Source: Nostocales cyanobacterium HT-58-2
GTDB taxonomy: Bacteria > Cyanobacteriota > Cyanobacteriia > Cyanobacteriales > Nostocaceae
DNA length: 64,000 nucleotides
Assembly: GCA_002163975.1 (NCBI GenBank)
Contig: CP019636.1
Coordinates: 2,145,001-2,209,000, forward strand
Direction of reading: 5' to 3'
A program made the position numbers and the translations under genes. Each line of letters starts with the position of its first letter. Positions within the stretch are counted from its first letter, which is position 1. Below, in pieces: positions 17,169-26,522 of this stretch. The notes under the pieces were generated by a model that saw only the letters and a list, made by a program, of their open reading frames with translations, was not told where the DNA came from and ran no database searches.

Positions 17169-19832
17169 TTATCGACCTGCCCCTGTAGGCATACCCAAAA
17201 TATCCTCAATCCGGGGCATTTCTTCTAACGAAATCACCCTTCCTTCATCCTCAAAACCAGCAATTTGATCAAAGTTCAAATACTGATACAAATTCTCAGC
17301 AAAAGGACGAATCTTATTCGCCACAGTCTCCATATATTCCTGCACTGTAGGAATTCTACCTAACAGGGCACAAACTGCTGCTAATTCCGCTGAACCAAGA
17401 TAAACTCGCGCATCTTTACCCATGCGGTTGTTGAAGTTGCGGGTGGAAGTAGAAAACACCGTCACACCATCAGCAACTCGCGCCTGATTACCCATGCATA
17501 GACTACAACCTGGCATTTCTGTTCGCGCACCCGCAGCACCAAAAATAGCATACACACCTTCTTCTTTGAGTTGGTGTTCATCCATACGAGTAGGCGGCGA
17601 AATCCACAAGCGAGTTTTCACTGCACCTGCGCCTTCTAAAACCTTAGCTGTTGCACGATAATGACCTATATTTGTCATGCAAGAACCAAGAAAGACTTCT
17701 TGCACGGGATCATTAGCCACTTCCGACAATAATTTGACATTATCGGGGTCATTGGGAGCAGCAACAATGGGTTCTTTGATTTCGTTCAAATCAATTTCGA
17801 TTATCTCGGCGTATTTTGCATCTGCATCAGCTTCCAAAAGTACTGGGTTTGCCAACCACTCTTCCATTTTGGCAATGCGACGCAAAATGGTGCGCTCATC
17901 ATGATAGCCCCGCGCTATCATGTTCTTCAAAAGCGCAATATTAGAACGCAGATATTCAGAAACTGTCTCAATACTCAGCTTGATGGTGCAACCTGCACAG
18001 GAACGTTCAGCTGTAGCATCTGTCAGTTCAAAAGCTTGCTCAACTTTCAAGTCTGGCAAGCCTTCTATTTCCATAATCCGCCCAGCAAAAATATTTTTCT
18101 TGTTCTTCTTTTCTACTGTTAACAAACCTTTTTGAATTGCTACGTAGGGAATAGCATTGACAATATCTCGCAGCGTGATACCAGGTTGCAATTCACCTTT
18201 GAACCTAACCAAAACAGATTCTGGCATATCCAAGGGCATGACACCCAACGCCGCTGCAAACGCCACTAACCCAGAACCAGCTGGGAAGGAAATGCCCAAG
18301 GGGAAGCGGGTGTGAGAGTCACCACCAGTTCCTACAGTGTCAGGTAGCAGCATCCTGTTTAACCAGGAGTGGATAATTCCATCGCCAGGACGTAAGGCAA
18401 CACCAGCGCGAGAGGCGAAGAAATCAGGCAATTCGTGGTGAACTTTGATGTCAACTGGTTTGGGATAAGCTGCTGTGTGGCAGAAACTCTGCATAACTAA
18501 ATCAGCGGAGAAACCAAGACAGGCGAGTTCTTTCAACTCATCACGAGTCATGGGTCCAGTGGTATCTTGAGAACCAACGGTAGTCATAATAGGTTCACAG
18601 TAAGTACCAGGACGGACACCAGGTAAGCCGCAAGCTTTACCCACTATTTTCTGTGCCAGTGTGTAGCCATTCCCTGTGTCAGCAGGTTGCTGAGGACGGG
18701 TAAATACTGTGCTGGGTTCTAAACCAAGTGCAAGTCTTGTTTTATCAGTGAGGGTGCGTCCGATAAGTAACGGAATGCGTCCACCTGCGCGGACTTCATC
18801 GAGGATAGTGTCAGGTTTGAGGGTGAAGGTAGAAATGACTTCACCAGCTTGATTGGTGATTTCTCCTCTGTAAGGATATATGGTAATCACCATGCCGGTT
18901 TCCATCTTTGTGACATCGCACTCGATGGGGAAAGCACCGGCATCTTCAGCAGTGTTAAAGAAGATTGGGGCTATAGTACTGCCCAAAATATATCCACCCG
19001 ACCGCTTGTTGGGTACAAAGGGGATATCATGCCCAATATGCCATAGTACTGAGTTAATTGCCGACTTGCGGGAGGAACCAGTCCCAACCACATCTCCCAG
19101 GTAGGCGACGGGATACCCTGTTTTCTTCAACTCGGCAATGGTTTGTAGTGCCCCGGGCATTCTGGTTTCTAGCATTGCTAGGGCGTGTAGAGGAATATCC
19201 GGACGAGTCATTGCTTGGGGTGCAGGGGATAAATCATCGGTGTTTGTCTCGCCTGGCACTTTAAAAACAATGACGTTGATGACTTCTGGTACAATTGGAC
19301 GAACGGTAAACCAGTCGGCTTCTGCCCAAGAGTCAATCACCCGCTTAGCGTAGGGATTGGTTTTGGATAATTCCAAGATATCGTGGAAGGCATCGTACAC
19401 CAGCAAGGTTTTGCTTAAGGCGTTAGCGGCGTGTGCTGCCATGGGTTCCTTTCCTTGTCCGCCCATCACCAGTGGTGTTTCAGAAGATGATGATACAGAT
19501 ACGGTGGGAGTTTGTAACAGTTCGATTAATGATTGGACGTTGTAGCCACCCACCATTGTACCCAGCATTTGCACGGCTTCGATTGGTGAAATCAAGGGGC
19601 TAGTTATTTCCTCTTTGGCGATCGCCGTCAGAAAACCAGCTTTGACGTAAGCTGCAGGATCGACTCCGGGAGGAACGCGATCGCGCAGTAAATTTAGTAA
19701 TGTCTCCTCTTCACCCGCAGGTGGATTTTTCAGTAATTCACACAGTTCTGATGTTTGATTTGCATCTAAAGGCAGGGGGGGAATTCCTAGTGCGGCTCTT
19801 TCTGCAACGTGTCTGCGATATAATTCCAGCAT
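17169..19832 (-). CDS. acnB: Aconitate hydratase B
   Basis: AcnB isomerises citrate and isocitrate through cis-aconitate with a [4Fe-4S] cluster, in the oxidative branch of the TCA cycle that supplies 2-oxoglutarate for nitrogen assimilation. I choose the ATG at 19832 ([19 protein letters not shown]): it has GGAGAG 7 bp upstream and matches known AcnB N-termini. The frame extends 8 codons further to 19856. That gives 887 residues, close to the usual 865. The N-terminal HEAT-like domain is followed by the swivel domain ([18 protein letters not shown]) and the catalytic core. Cluster cysteines lie in [13 protein letters not shown] and [13 protein letters not shown]. Confidence 0.96.
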   Translation of the reverse strand: MLELYRRHVAERAALGIPPLPLDANQTSELCELLKNPPAGEEETLLNLLRDRVPPGVDPAAYVKAGFLTAIAKEEITSPLISPIEAVQMLGTMVGGYNVQSLIELLQTPTVSVSSSSETPLVMGGQGKEPMAAHAANALSKTLLVYDAFHDILELSKTNPYAKRVIDSWAEADWFTVRPIVPEVINVIVFKVPGETNTDDLSPAPQAMTRPDIPLHALAMLETRMPGALQTIAELKKTGYPVAYLGDVVGTGSSRKSAINSVLWHIGHDIPFVPNKRSGGYILGSTIAPIFFNTAEDAGAFPIECDVTKMETGMVITIYPYRGEITNQAGEVISTFTLKPDTILDEVRAGGRIPLLIGRTLTDKTRLALGLEPSTVFTRPQQPADTGNGYTLAQKIVGKACGLPGVRPGTYCEPIMTTVGSQDTTGPMTRDELKELACLGFSADLVMQSFCHTAAYPKPVDIKVHHELPDFFASRAGVALRPGDGIIHSWLNRMLLPDTVGTGGDSHTRFPLGISFPAGSGLVAFAAALGVMPLDMPESVLVRFKGELQPGITLRDIVNAIPYVAIQKGLLTVEKKNKKNIFAGRIMEIEGLPDLKVEQAFELTDATAERSCAGCTIKLSIETVSEYLRSNIALLKNMIARGYHDERTILRRIAKMEEWLANPVLLEADADAKYAEIIEIDLNEIKEPIVAAPNDPDNVKLLSEVANDPVQEVFLGSCMTNIGHYRATAKVLEGAGAVKTRLWISPPTRMDEHQLKEEGVYAIFGAAGARTEMPGCSLCMGNQARVADGVTVFSTSTRNFNNRMGKDARVYLGSAELAAVCALLGRIPTVQEYMETVANKIRPFAENLYQYLNFDQIAGFEDEGRVISLEEMPRIEDILGMPTGAGR

Positions 19833-19856
19833 TCTGCTCTCCAAATATTTAGCCAA

Positions 19857-20120
19857 AAATTGATTTCGTGTTTAAATTGACTTTCCATTTTTTCTGGAAA
19901 GTTTTTTGTCAGCGTCGATGAGAGGTAGGATGAACAGGCAGAAGTCTCCCTAGGTTAAGTTTTTTGTCTGGCAAGGACTTATAATTATCACTGGATAGCG
20001 TCCTAACGAGTCAAGCTTTCTCAAGTTAGCTATGCTTGCTTGCGATTCTTTCATAATGTTGTCCACCTATTTATAAGATAAGATATTTGACTTATCTGTT
20101 GCATAGCCCTGTTATTGTAT
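19857..20120. promoter_or_regulatory. Divergent promoter region acnB / ferredoxin
   Basis: This 264-bp spacer sits between the divergent acnB and ferredoxin genes. It contains TATTGTATATG directly before the ferredoxin start, a -10-like sequence too close to the ATG to be its own promoter. I see no clear operator. Confidence 0.3.
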
Positions 20121-20435
20121 ATGCCCAAAACATACACTGTTGAAATTATCCACCAAGGCGAAACTCATACTTTGCAAGTTCCTGAAAATGAAACCATCCT
20201 ATCAGTAGCTGATGCGGCTGAATTGGGCTTGCCGAGTTCCTGTCATGCCGGTGTTTGTACGACCTGTGCTGCCCAAATTCTCTCTGGTTCTGTCGATCAA
20301 AGTGATGGTATGGGCGTGAGTCCAGAACTTCAAAAACAAGGTTATGTCTTGCTTTGCGTCGCTTATCCTCGTTCTGATTTAAAAATTGAAACCGAAAAGG
20401 AAGAGATTGTCTATCAGTTACAATTTGGGAAGTAA
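20121..20435 (+). CDS. Plant-type [2Fe-2S] ferredoxin
   Basis: A one-electron carrier of the photosynthetic ferredoxin superfamily. I start it at ATG 20121 (MPKTYTVEIIHQGETHTLQV); a TTG six bases upstream is unlikely. The 104-residue protein has the cluster ligands Cys-x4-Cys-x2-Cys in SCHAGVCTTC and the fourth Cys in VLLCVAYPRSD. The C-terminal extension (KEEIVYQLQFGK) marks a variant paralogue rather than the abundant PetF. A small gene follows after 21 bp and is probably co-transcribed. Confidence 0.93.
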   Translation: MPKTYTVEIIHQGETHTLQVPENETILSVADAAELGLPSSCHAGVCTTCAAQILSGSVDQSDGMGVSPELQKQGYVLLCVAYPRSDLKIETEKEEIVYQLQFGK

Positions 20436-20456
20436 TCAGGACTAAGGAGTTGAACC

Positions 20457-20633
20457 ATGACAACACATTTTATTATCGCAGAAATTGACCTACAAGAAAC
20501 TCCCACCCAACTGCAAAAAGCCATTGAAGTAGAGTTGAAAAAACAGGGGGAACCCTTACGTTGGGCAATGACATCTGTGGATGTTGAACAACAAAAGGCT
20601 ACGATTGAAGCTGTTGTTACTACAGAAAGCTAA
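20457..20633 (+). CDS. 58-residue conserved protein in operon with ferredoxin
   Basis: ATG 20457 is preceded by AAGGAG at 8 bp, a good ribosome site. The product starts MTTHFIIAEIDLQETPTQLQ and ends with IEAVVTTES. It has an alternating beta-alpha pattern, no membrane segment and no cysteines. I know no function. Position and ribosome site support a real gene; it may be an accessory of the ferredoxin or an unrelated cyanobacterial small protein. Confidence 0.75.
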   Translation: MTTHFIIAEIDLQETPTQLQKAIEVELKKQGEPLRWAMTSVDVEQQKATIEAVVTTES

Positions 20634-20743
20634 TAGCTTATAGTCACTAATAGTTGTTAGCCGTTAGTAGAGAGTTGATAGTAAAAACAACTAACAGCTA
20701 ACAAATTGTAATTTCTTTTGACTTTCCACTTTTCACTTTCTTC

Positions 20744-21808
20744 GTGCGTTCATACACAGCTATCTTAATTATTCCTACTGGTATTGGGGCAGCAATCGGG
20801 GGTTATGCAGGCGATGCATTGCCAGTTGCAAAAGCTGTTTCACAGGTTTGCGATCGCCTCATCACTCACCCCAATGTTCTTAACGGCGCAAGCTTGTACT
20901 GGAATATGCCCAACACTTTCTACGTTGAAGGTTACGGGCTTGACAAATTTGCCGCTGGGTGCTGGGGTTTGCGACCAGTCCACCAAAATAAAATAGGTTT
21001 GCTTTTTGACCAAGGAATTGAACCAGAGTTACAGCAGCGACACCTGCAAGCAGCGGATGCAGCCAGAGCAACACTGGGATTATCTTTAACAGACTATGTC
21101 ATAAGTGATGCACCATTAAATGTGGAATTACGGTCATCAGCATCGGGGGCAAGTTGGGGCACGATTGGCAATCCAGATAGTTTATTACGAGCAGCGGAAG
21201 TCTTAATTAAGAAGGCGGGGGCAGAAGCGATCGCGGTGGTTGCTCGTTTTCCCGATACTCTTGATGAAGAGGTAGAGCAAAACTACCGCTTAGGCAAAGG
21301 AGTCGATCCCATTGCTGGTGCAGAAGCTGTGATCAGCCATTTGATTGTGCGAACTTTTCAGATTCCTTGCGCCCATTCCCCTGCCTTCTTTCCCCCACCT
21401 ATAGATTTCAATTTATCTCCCCGTTCCGCCGCTGAAGAATTAGGTTATACTTTTTTACCAAGCGTGCTTGTTGGTTTGAGCCGCGCACCCCAGTTTGTTG
21501 TGGCATCTCATGAATTGTCCGAAACTGGTGATATTTTGGCAAACCACGTAGATGCGGTGATTGTACCAGCAACTGCTTGTGGCAGTGGCGCCCTACTAAG
21601 TTTAAGTCAAAGTAGGCGATGCCAAATTATTACAGTGGAGGAAAATCAGACTCAAGTACAGGTCCGACCCCAACCACTAGGGATAAAATCAATACAAGTA
21701 AATACATATTTAGAGGCAGTAGGTGTATTAGTAGCTCTTAAAGCAGGCATTAATCCATCTGCACTAAGCCCAAATATATCGCCATTACACTCATTAATTG
21801 TTCATTAG
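20744..21808 (+). CDS. DUF3326-family conserved protein
   Basis: A 354-residue protein starting at GTG 20744 (VRSYTAILIIPTGIGAAIGG). It has glycine-rich loops (IPTGIGAAIGGYAGDALPVA, SGASWGTIGNPDS) and near residue 275 a conserved VIVPATACGSGALLSLSQS. I recognise the family as DUF3326, conserved in cyanobacteria and present in plants, with no known reaction. The repeated GxG loops suggest a ligand- or nucleotide-binding enzyme. The spacer before it holds an inverted TTGTTAGCCGTTAG-like repeat. Confidence 0.8.
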   Translation: MRSYTAILIIPTGIGAAIGGYAGDALPVAKAVSQVCDRLITHPNVLNGASLYWNMPNTFYVEGYGLDKFAAGCWGLRPVHQNKIGLLFDQGIEPELQQRHLQAADAARATLGLSLTDYVISDAPLNVELRSSASGASWGTIGNPDSLLRAAEVLIKKAGAEAIAVVARFPDTLDEEVEQNYRLGKGVDPIAGAEAVISHLIVRTFQIPCAHSPAFFPPPIDFNLSPRSAAEELGYTFLPSVLVGLSRAPQFVVASHELSETGDILANHVDAVIVPATACGSGALLSLSQSRRCQIITVEENQTQVQVRPQPLGIKSIQVNTYLEAVGVLVALKAGINPSALSPNISPLHSLIVH

Positions 21809-21856
21809 ATTGTTCATTAGTTCTTTCTCACTCCCTCACTCCTCTGGTGATCTACC

Positions 21857-22453
21857 GTGGCACAACAGCAGAAGCAAGAGCCAGAAATTCCACACTTGAC
21901 ACGCACCCAGGTGCTGGTAGCGATGGGAGCGACTGCTATTCTTTTGTGGATAGTCGCCAAACTGTGGCTGCAACTGGGAAATTTTTCCTTAATGCCTTGG
22001 CGCTGGGAGGCAAAAGGTTTCCTGTGGGGGGTGTTGTTGGGTTTATGCATCACCGCTTTGAGTGGCTTAGCCTATTACCTATGGCTTCCCTACCGTAGAA
22101 GTGCCAATTATTACTTAGAAATGGTGCTACAGCCCTTGGCTTTGCCAGACTTGATATGGCTAGGGTTACTACCAGGATTAAGTGAAGAATTGTTATTTCG
22201 GGGTGTGATGCTACCAGCCTTTGGCTATGACCATTCAGCCATCATCATATCAAGTGTTTGCTTTGGAATCTTACACTTGAGTGGTTCCCAACAATGGCCC
22301 TACGTCATTTGGGCAAGCATCGTCGGATTATTACTAGGGTATGGTGCCTTGCTGAGTGGGAACTTGTTGGTACCAATTGTTGCTCATATCGTGACAAATT
22401 TGATCTCCAGCTATGTGTGGAAGATGAGACAGTCTCAGAGCATTAAAAATTAA
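21857..22453 (+). CDS. CPBP-family intramembrane metalloprotease
   Basis: A 198-residue membrane protein starting at GTG 21857. It has about five hydrophobic segments. The Abi/CPBP motifs are EELLFRG (Glu-Glu-x3-Arg) at about residue 113, FGILHLS at about 136 and the late histidine in PIVAHIVTN. These residues bind zinc in Rce1-like CAAX proteases. Bacterial members process peptides or act in defence against bacteriocins. It starts 48 bp after DUF3326 on the same strand, so it is probably in the same operon. Confidence 0.9.
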   Translation: MAQQQKQEPEIPHLTRTQVLVAMGATAILLWIVAKLWLQLGNFSLMPWRWEAKGFLWGVLLGLCITALSGLAYYLWLPYRRSANYYLEMVLQPLALPDLIWLGLLPGLSEELLFRGVMLPAFGYDHSAIIISSVCFGILHLSGSQQWPYVIWASIVGLLLGYGALLSGNLLVPIVAHIVTNLISSYVWKMRQSQSIKN

Positions 22454-22494
22454 AGATTTGTCAAGGAGAGAATGTCAGGCGGATCATGATGAAA

Positions 22495-23211
22495 TCACAA
22501 TGTCGCTTTTTGAGACTGCACTGCAAGAGCGATCGCCACTGGCAAAATCCGATGTTCCTGAACTTGAATCCTAGCGTGGAGCGTTTCTAGCGTATCATCA
22601 GGCAAGACAGGCACGGCGGCTTGCATCAAAATTGGACCACTGTCCATTTCTAAACACAGAAGATGCACTGTACAACCAGTAATTTTTACCCCAGAAATCA
22701 GGGCTTGTTCTACTGCACGTGATCCTTTAAAACTGGGTAACAAGCTGGGATGAATATTAATAATCTTGTCGGGAAATGCATCTATGAAAACTGACGTTAC
22801 CAAGCGCATCCAACCTGCCATCACAACCCACTCTACATCGTACTGCTGCAAAGTTTGCACAATTTGTCTATCTAAATCTTCACGGCTTTTGTAGTCGCGG
22901 TGGTTGAGAAGCACAGCAGGGACATTCCATTTGGCAGCCCGTACTCCAGCATAAGCGTCAGGGTTATTGTAGATTAAAACTTGAATTTGGGCAGCCAAGT
23001 GCCCATTTTTAATAGCTTGGGCAATAACCTCAAAATTACTGCCATTTCCAGAAGCCAAAATTCCCAATTTGATGGGAGATTGTGTACTAACTATGTCAGC
23101 ACTTATATAGGGGGAGACCAGGCTAGGGGAAGAAGCGGCATGGTGAGCGTGATCTCCAAGAGCGTTTCCCTTTGCAGGCGACTGCTGTGTAAAATCAGGG
23201 CGGAGCGTCAT
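22495..23211 (-). CDS. purN: Phosphoribosylglycinamide formyltransferase
   Basis: PurN transfers the formyl group of 10-formyl-tetrahydrofolate to GAR in purine synthesis. The catalytic domain starts at about residue 48 (KLGILASGNGSNFEVIAQAI) and includes NIHPSLLPSFKG and the HxxxG-type region GVKITGCTVHLL with the catalytic aspartate in EMDSGPILMQ. At 238 residues it is longer than the usual ~200-215 because of a disordered Ser/His-rich N-terminal tail. No better internal start is obvious, so I keep ATG 23211. It is divergent from the permease gene with only 25 bp between them. Confidence 0.95.
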   Translation of the reverse strand: MTLRPDFTQQSPAKGNALGDHAHHAASSPSLVSPYISADIVSTQSPIKLGILASGNGSNFEVIAQAIKNGHLAAQIQVLIYNNPDAYAGVRAAKWNVPAVLLNHRDYKSREDLDRQIVQTLQQYDVEWVVMAGWMRLVTSVFIDAFPDKIINIHPSLLPSFKGSRAVEQALISGVKITGCTVHLLCLEMDSGPILMQAAVPVLPDDTLETLHARIQVQEHRILPVAIALAVQSQKATL

Positions 23212-23236
23212 AACGGCAGGGAGGATGAATCAATAG

Positions 23237-24121
23237 ATGCCAAAAATATATACTAAGTCGTGGTTAGATAATGATACAGTTGCCGCCTGGATTTTTCTCA
23301 CCCCTGCAGTGATTTTGCTGGGTATTTTTATCCTCGGTCCAATCGCCTATTTATTCTTCCTAAGTTTCACCGCTGGTAGTTTTACCTCAATAGGGACTCA
23401 CTGGGTAGGACTGAAAAATTACTGGCGCTTGATCTTGAACCCTGATTTTTGGCAAGTTTTGGGTAACACTATTTATTTTACAGTTGCCACAGTCATTCCC
23501 ACTCTCGTGATTCCTTTAGGACTGGCAGTGCTGTTAAATCGTAGTATGGCATTGCGGGAAGCCCTGCGCACGATCTATTTTCTACCTTCTATTATTTCTC
23601 TGGTAGCTGCTGGTTTAGGGTTTCGGTGGTTGTTTCAACCAGAAGGACCAGTCAACGCATTATTAGAGACTATTGGCATTTTACCAATTTCCTGGTTAGG
23701 AAGCACCTTTTGGGCAATGCCAGTCCTCATTCTATTAAGTATTTGGAAACAACTTGGTTTCAATATGGTGGTGTTTTTGGCAGGGTTGCAAGCGATTCCT
23801 TCTAGTCGTTATGAAGCGGCAGAACTTGATGGTGCAAATTCTTGGCAACAATTTTGGCATATCACCCTACCGGGATTGCGACATACATTCATATTTGCCA
23901 CAGTTACCACTGTGATTTTCACATTACGGAGTTTTGAGCAAGTTTATGTGATGACTGGTGGAGGTCCCTTAAATTCTACTAATTTACTTGTCTATTACAT
24001 TTATCAAGAGGCTTTTGGTCAATTTGATTTTGGTTATGCAGCCGCCGCCGCAACTGTACTTTTAGGAGTCACGCTGGTGCTTGTGTATTTGCAGTTGCGA
24101 ACTTGGGGTGAGGAGAGTTAG
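23237..24121 (+). CDS. Carbohydrate ABC transporter permease (UgpA/MalF-like), orphan
   Basis: A 294-residue protein with six hydrophobic segments. The EAA loop that contacts the ATPase, EAAELDGANSWQQFWHITLP, lies at about residues 194-213. It belongs to the MalF/UgpA half of sugar importers, which normally act with a second permease, a binding protein and an ATPase. None of these is adjacent: purN lies upstream and an unrelated membrane protein downstream. Its partners must be encoded elsewhere. Confidence 0.92.
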   Translation: MPKIYTKSWLDNDTVAAWIFLTPAVILLGIFILGPIAYLFFLSFTAGSFTSIGTHWVGLKNYWRLILNPDFWQVLGNTIYFTVATVIPTLVIPLGLAVLLNRSMALREALRTIYFLPSIISLVAAGLGFRWLFQPEGPVNALLETIGILPISWLGSTFWAMPVLILLSIWKQLGFNMVVFLAGLQAIPSSRYEAAELDGANSWQQFWHITLPGLRHTFIFATVTTVIFTLRSFEQVYVMTGGGPLNSTNLLVYYIYQEAFGQFDFGYAAAAATVLLGVTLVLVYLQLRTWGEES

Positions 24122-24213
24122 GACTGTTGAGGTGGCAAAAAGCAGAATTCACAATTCAGTATTCAGCAATTCTTGAGGAAGAAGAGTTAATGCTCGCTCT
24201 TCTCTTTCAATCC

Positions 24214-24247
24214 TGACCCTTGACTCTTGACTCTTGACCCTTGACTC
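24214..24247. repeat. TTGACTC/TTGACCC heptamer repeat
   Basis: Tandem seven-base units CCCTTGACTCTTGACTC and CTTGACCCTTGACTCC. Such long tandemly repeated repetitive heptamers are typical of heterocystous cyanobacteria; similar units occur at about 58430-58445 and 58493-58503. Confidence 0.8.
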
Positions 24248-24336
24248 CTTCTTTTGTAAATGTTAATTGATATTTGTTGTCACAGAGCTTTATTAAGTAG
24301 AAACTGGAAATATAAAAACACGCAATTATTCAGAAT

Positions 24337-24822
24337 ATGAGTGCTATTTCTAGCGTCGAACTAAAGCGCCCCATTTGGCAGAGCATTGCCATATTAACTT
24401 TAGGCTTTTGGCTCAGTGCTAGCCTATTTTTAGATTGGGTAATAATGCCTAGCCTTTATGTTTCTGGCATGATGACTCAAGCTAGTTTTGCTTCCGCTGG
24501 CTATGTGATTTTCTGGAATTTTAATCGTATTGAATTATTGTCTGCTGGCTTAGTCTTAACTAGTGTCTTAGCTCTGTATAACAATAAACCTAAGTGGAGT
24601 TACAGCACCATTATTTTGTCTGTGTTACTGCTTGCTATCACTTTGGTTGATACCTACTTCTTAACTCCGCAAATGTCTGCCCTAGGAATGGGACTGAACT
24701 TATTTCAAACAACTGCTGAAACTCCAGTAAGCATGGATGTACTGCATGGTGGTTACTGGATTTTAGAAGCAGTCAAACTCGTAGCTGGTGGTACACTTTT
24801 GGGCTGGTGCTGGCGACGTTAA
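24337..24822 (+). CDS. Four-helix membrane protein of unknown function
   Basis: A 161-residue protein with four hydrophobic segments at about residues 13-40, 60-80, 88-108 and 137-157. The sequence contains FLDWVIMPSLYVSGMM and FWNFNRIELLSAG, features shared with DUF4149/TMEM205-like cyanobacterial membrane proteins. No catalytic residues stand out. It ends at a strong bidirectional hairpin terminator. Confidence 0.75.
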   Translation: MSAISSVELKRPIWQSIAILTLGFWLSASLFLDWVIMPSLYVSGMMTQASFASAGYVIFWNFNRIELLSAGLVLTSVLALYNNKPKWSYSTIILSVLLLAITLVDTYFLTPQMSALGMGLNLFQTTAETPVSMDVLHGGYWILEAVKLVAGGTLLGWCWRR

Positions 24823-24846
24823 AGATTGTGATGAAAAATCAGCAAC

Positions 24847-24891
24847 ATAATGAAATATGAAGGATAAAAACTTCATATTTCATTATTTTTT
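24847..24891. terminator. Bidirectional rho-independent terminator
   Basis: A perfect 16-bp stem, ATAATGAAATATGAAG (24847-24862) against CTTCATATTTCATTAT (24871-24886), with loop GATAAAAA, followed by TTTTTG. It separates the convergent genes ending at 24822 and 24898. Confidence 0.8.
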
Positions 24892-24897
24892 GATTTA

Positions 24898-25197
24898 CTA
24901 TTCATCTCCTTCCAGAGCAGCTTCTTCACTGTTAAAAAATAGTAAGCGGACTGCAAGTATGGCAAATCCCACAGCAGCGATCGCCTTCAACAATCTTGTA
25001 GGTAATAACTCTGAAACGGCTCCCCCAGCTAATGCTCCTAAAAAGCTAGTCAAAAGCAGTGCGCCAGCAGTACCAAAAAACACCGCTCGCGGGGCCTGAC
25101 AACGACCTGAAAGCGCGATCGCCGCTAACTGACTTTTATCACCCAATTCTGATAGAAAAACTGTAATAAAGCTTAATCCTAAAAGATGCCAATCCAT
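24898..25197 (-). CDS. TMEM165/GDT1-family half protein (probable Mn/Ca cation exporter subunit)
   Basis: A 99-residue membrane protein with three hydrophobic segments and the family motif E-x-G-D-K-S (ELGDKSQLAAIALS) at about residues 17-30. GDT1/TMEM165 proteins export Mn2+ or Ca2+ and normally carry two such motifs in one chain of six helices, as in Synechocystis Mnx. Here each half is a separate gene. The other half is 50 bp upstream on the same strand, so the two probably form a heterodimer. Confidence 0.88.
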   Translation of the reverse strand: MDWHLLGLSFITVFLSELGDKSQLAAIALSGRCQAPRAVFFGTAGALLLTSFLGALAGGAVSELLPTRLLKAIAAVGFAILAVRLLFFNSEEAALEGDE

Positions 25198-25247
25198 AAA
25201 TTTGGTTTTGTATTAGTTATTAATTATTAATTTATGTTGCTTCACTA

Positions 25248-25673
25248 CTAACCACTAATGACATCCCAAAACAGCATTAGGGATATCAGCAGCAACGTTA
25301 TACCTGCGGCTTTTTCTACAGTTTTTGGAGCAACCCTGCTAGCCATCCAACTACCCAACAACACACCCAAAAGACTCGTTGTGACAAGAGCTGCTGCAGA
25401 TCCTAAAAAGACTACCCAAGGAGATTGTGATTCTGCACTCATTAACAGCGTAGATAGCTGTGTCTTGTCACCAATTTCCGCCAGAAAGATGGTCAAGAAC
25501 GTAGTTGCAAAAATGACGATAGGAGTTTGCGGCTTTTGACGTTTGTCAGAAACCAAAGGTGACGAAAGTTCAACCAACGTGCTTGTAGAATGGCATTCTA
25601 TCTCATCTTTTAGCTCTAGCAGGCTTTCAGTCTCAGATGTGGAGAGGTTCAGGGGCTTGGAGTCAAGTTTCAC
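25248..25673 (-). CDS. TMEM165/GDT1-family half protein, first of the pair
   Basis: A 141-residue protein. A polar N-terminal tail of about 45 residues precedes three hydrophobic segments, with the motif EIGDKTQLSTLLMS at about residues 65-78. It is co-directional with and upstream of the 99-residue partner. The polar tail is not part of the transporter core and could hold a regulatory or targeting function. The predicted role is manganese or calcium export across the cytoplasmic or thylakoid membrane. Confidence 0.88.
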   Translation of the reverse strand: MKLDSKPLNLSTSETESLLELKDEIECHSTSTLVELSSPLVSDKRQKPQTPIVIFATTFLTIFLAEIGDKTQLSTLLMSAESQSPWVVFLGSAAALVTTSLLGVLLGSWMASRVAPKTVEKAAGITLLLISLMLFWDVISG

Positions 25674-25842
25674 AGGCAGTCTTTTTTCTTAGTAATGAGT
25701 TTTCATTTTTTTCTCATTTTCTCATATTTTTTACAAATAGCAAGCCACTCAGCATTAGCTATATGCAGTGTTCAACATAGAGAAGCACTCATCTTGTCTT
25801 GAGAAAAGCACATATCCTCCAGTTCCCCACATCTGTTGTTGG

Positions 25843-26193
25843 TCAAATCCCCACTGCTTGGTCAAACCGCAACATCTCCAGGCTTCTGTCGCCATAAACC
25901 CCCTCAATCTGCTGACGACAACAGTCAATTGCAAAATCATTCAACTCCTCTGGCTCAATACCATACATATCCTGAAATACCTCTGTTTCCACACGGCAAA
26001 ATCGCGGACGATTTGGGTAGATGCGACATTCTCGCGACTCTTTGTCGTAGTTTATACACCATCCCCCTTCACCGACCATGCTCAGATACAATTCCAGTTC
26101 TTCAGGTAACAAATACTCATCCAAGTCTGGGCGATCTGCTGGATCAAGATGACAGCAGGCTCCACATTGCTTAACACATTGCCAAGTTGCCAT
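25843..26193 (-). CDS. YkgJ-type cysteine-cluster protein
   Basis: A 116-residue soluble protein whose cysteines follow the zinc/iron-chelating YkgJ pattern: CVKQCGACCHLDP at the N-terminus, then CRIYPNRPRFCRVE in the middle and DCCRQQ near the end. Members are thought to bind a metal or Fe-S cluster, with function unknown. It is divergent from psb30, with a 155-bp shared upstream region that is very T-rich and contains a HIP1-like GGCGATCGCC at about 26278. Confidence 0.88.
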   Translation of the reverse strand: MATWQCVKQCGACCHLDPADRPDLDEYLLPEELELYLSMVGEGGWCINYDKESRECRIYPNRPRFCRVETEVFQDMYGIEPEELNDFAIDCCRQQIEGVYGDRSLEMLRFDQAVGI

Positions 26194-26348
26194 AACTAAA
26201 ACCTGTTTTAAACGTGCTACTTTTTTTACTTTTTATAGTTTTTTTTATAATTTTGTTAAGTAACTTAAAGGCGATAGGCGATCGCCGGATATGATAAATG
26301 GCGGGTTTTACAGTTAAATCATTGTTTTTATAACAATCGGGAGAAGAA

Positions 26349-26480
26349 ATGGACGCTATATTCAACACTTTGGGCAGTATCAATTGGGAAGTTATTTTTC
26401 AGCTAACTTCTGTTGCACTCATTATGTTAGCTGGTCCTGCGGTCATTTTTGTGTTGGCATTTCGCAACGGCGACCTATAA
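26349..26480 (+). CDS. psb30: Photosystem II subunit Psb30 (Ycf12)
   Basis: A 43-residue single-helix protein starting [20 protein letters not shown] and ending [10 protein letters not shown], with GGGAGAAGAA just upstream as ribosome site. The pattern INxEVIxQLT, then AGPxxI, then R-x-G-D/N-L, is that of Psb30. Psb30 is a peripheral photosystem II subunit near cytochrome b559 that stabilises the complex under strong light. It is monocistronic; the next gene is convergent. A folded AGTGCTGAGT repeat follows the stop. Confidence 0.85.
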   Translation: MDAIFNTLGSINWEVIFQLTSVALIMLAGPAVIFVLAFRNGDL

Positions 26481-26522
26481 GAGTGCTGAGTCTTGGGTGC
26501 TGAAGTCCTGAGTGACAATGAC

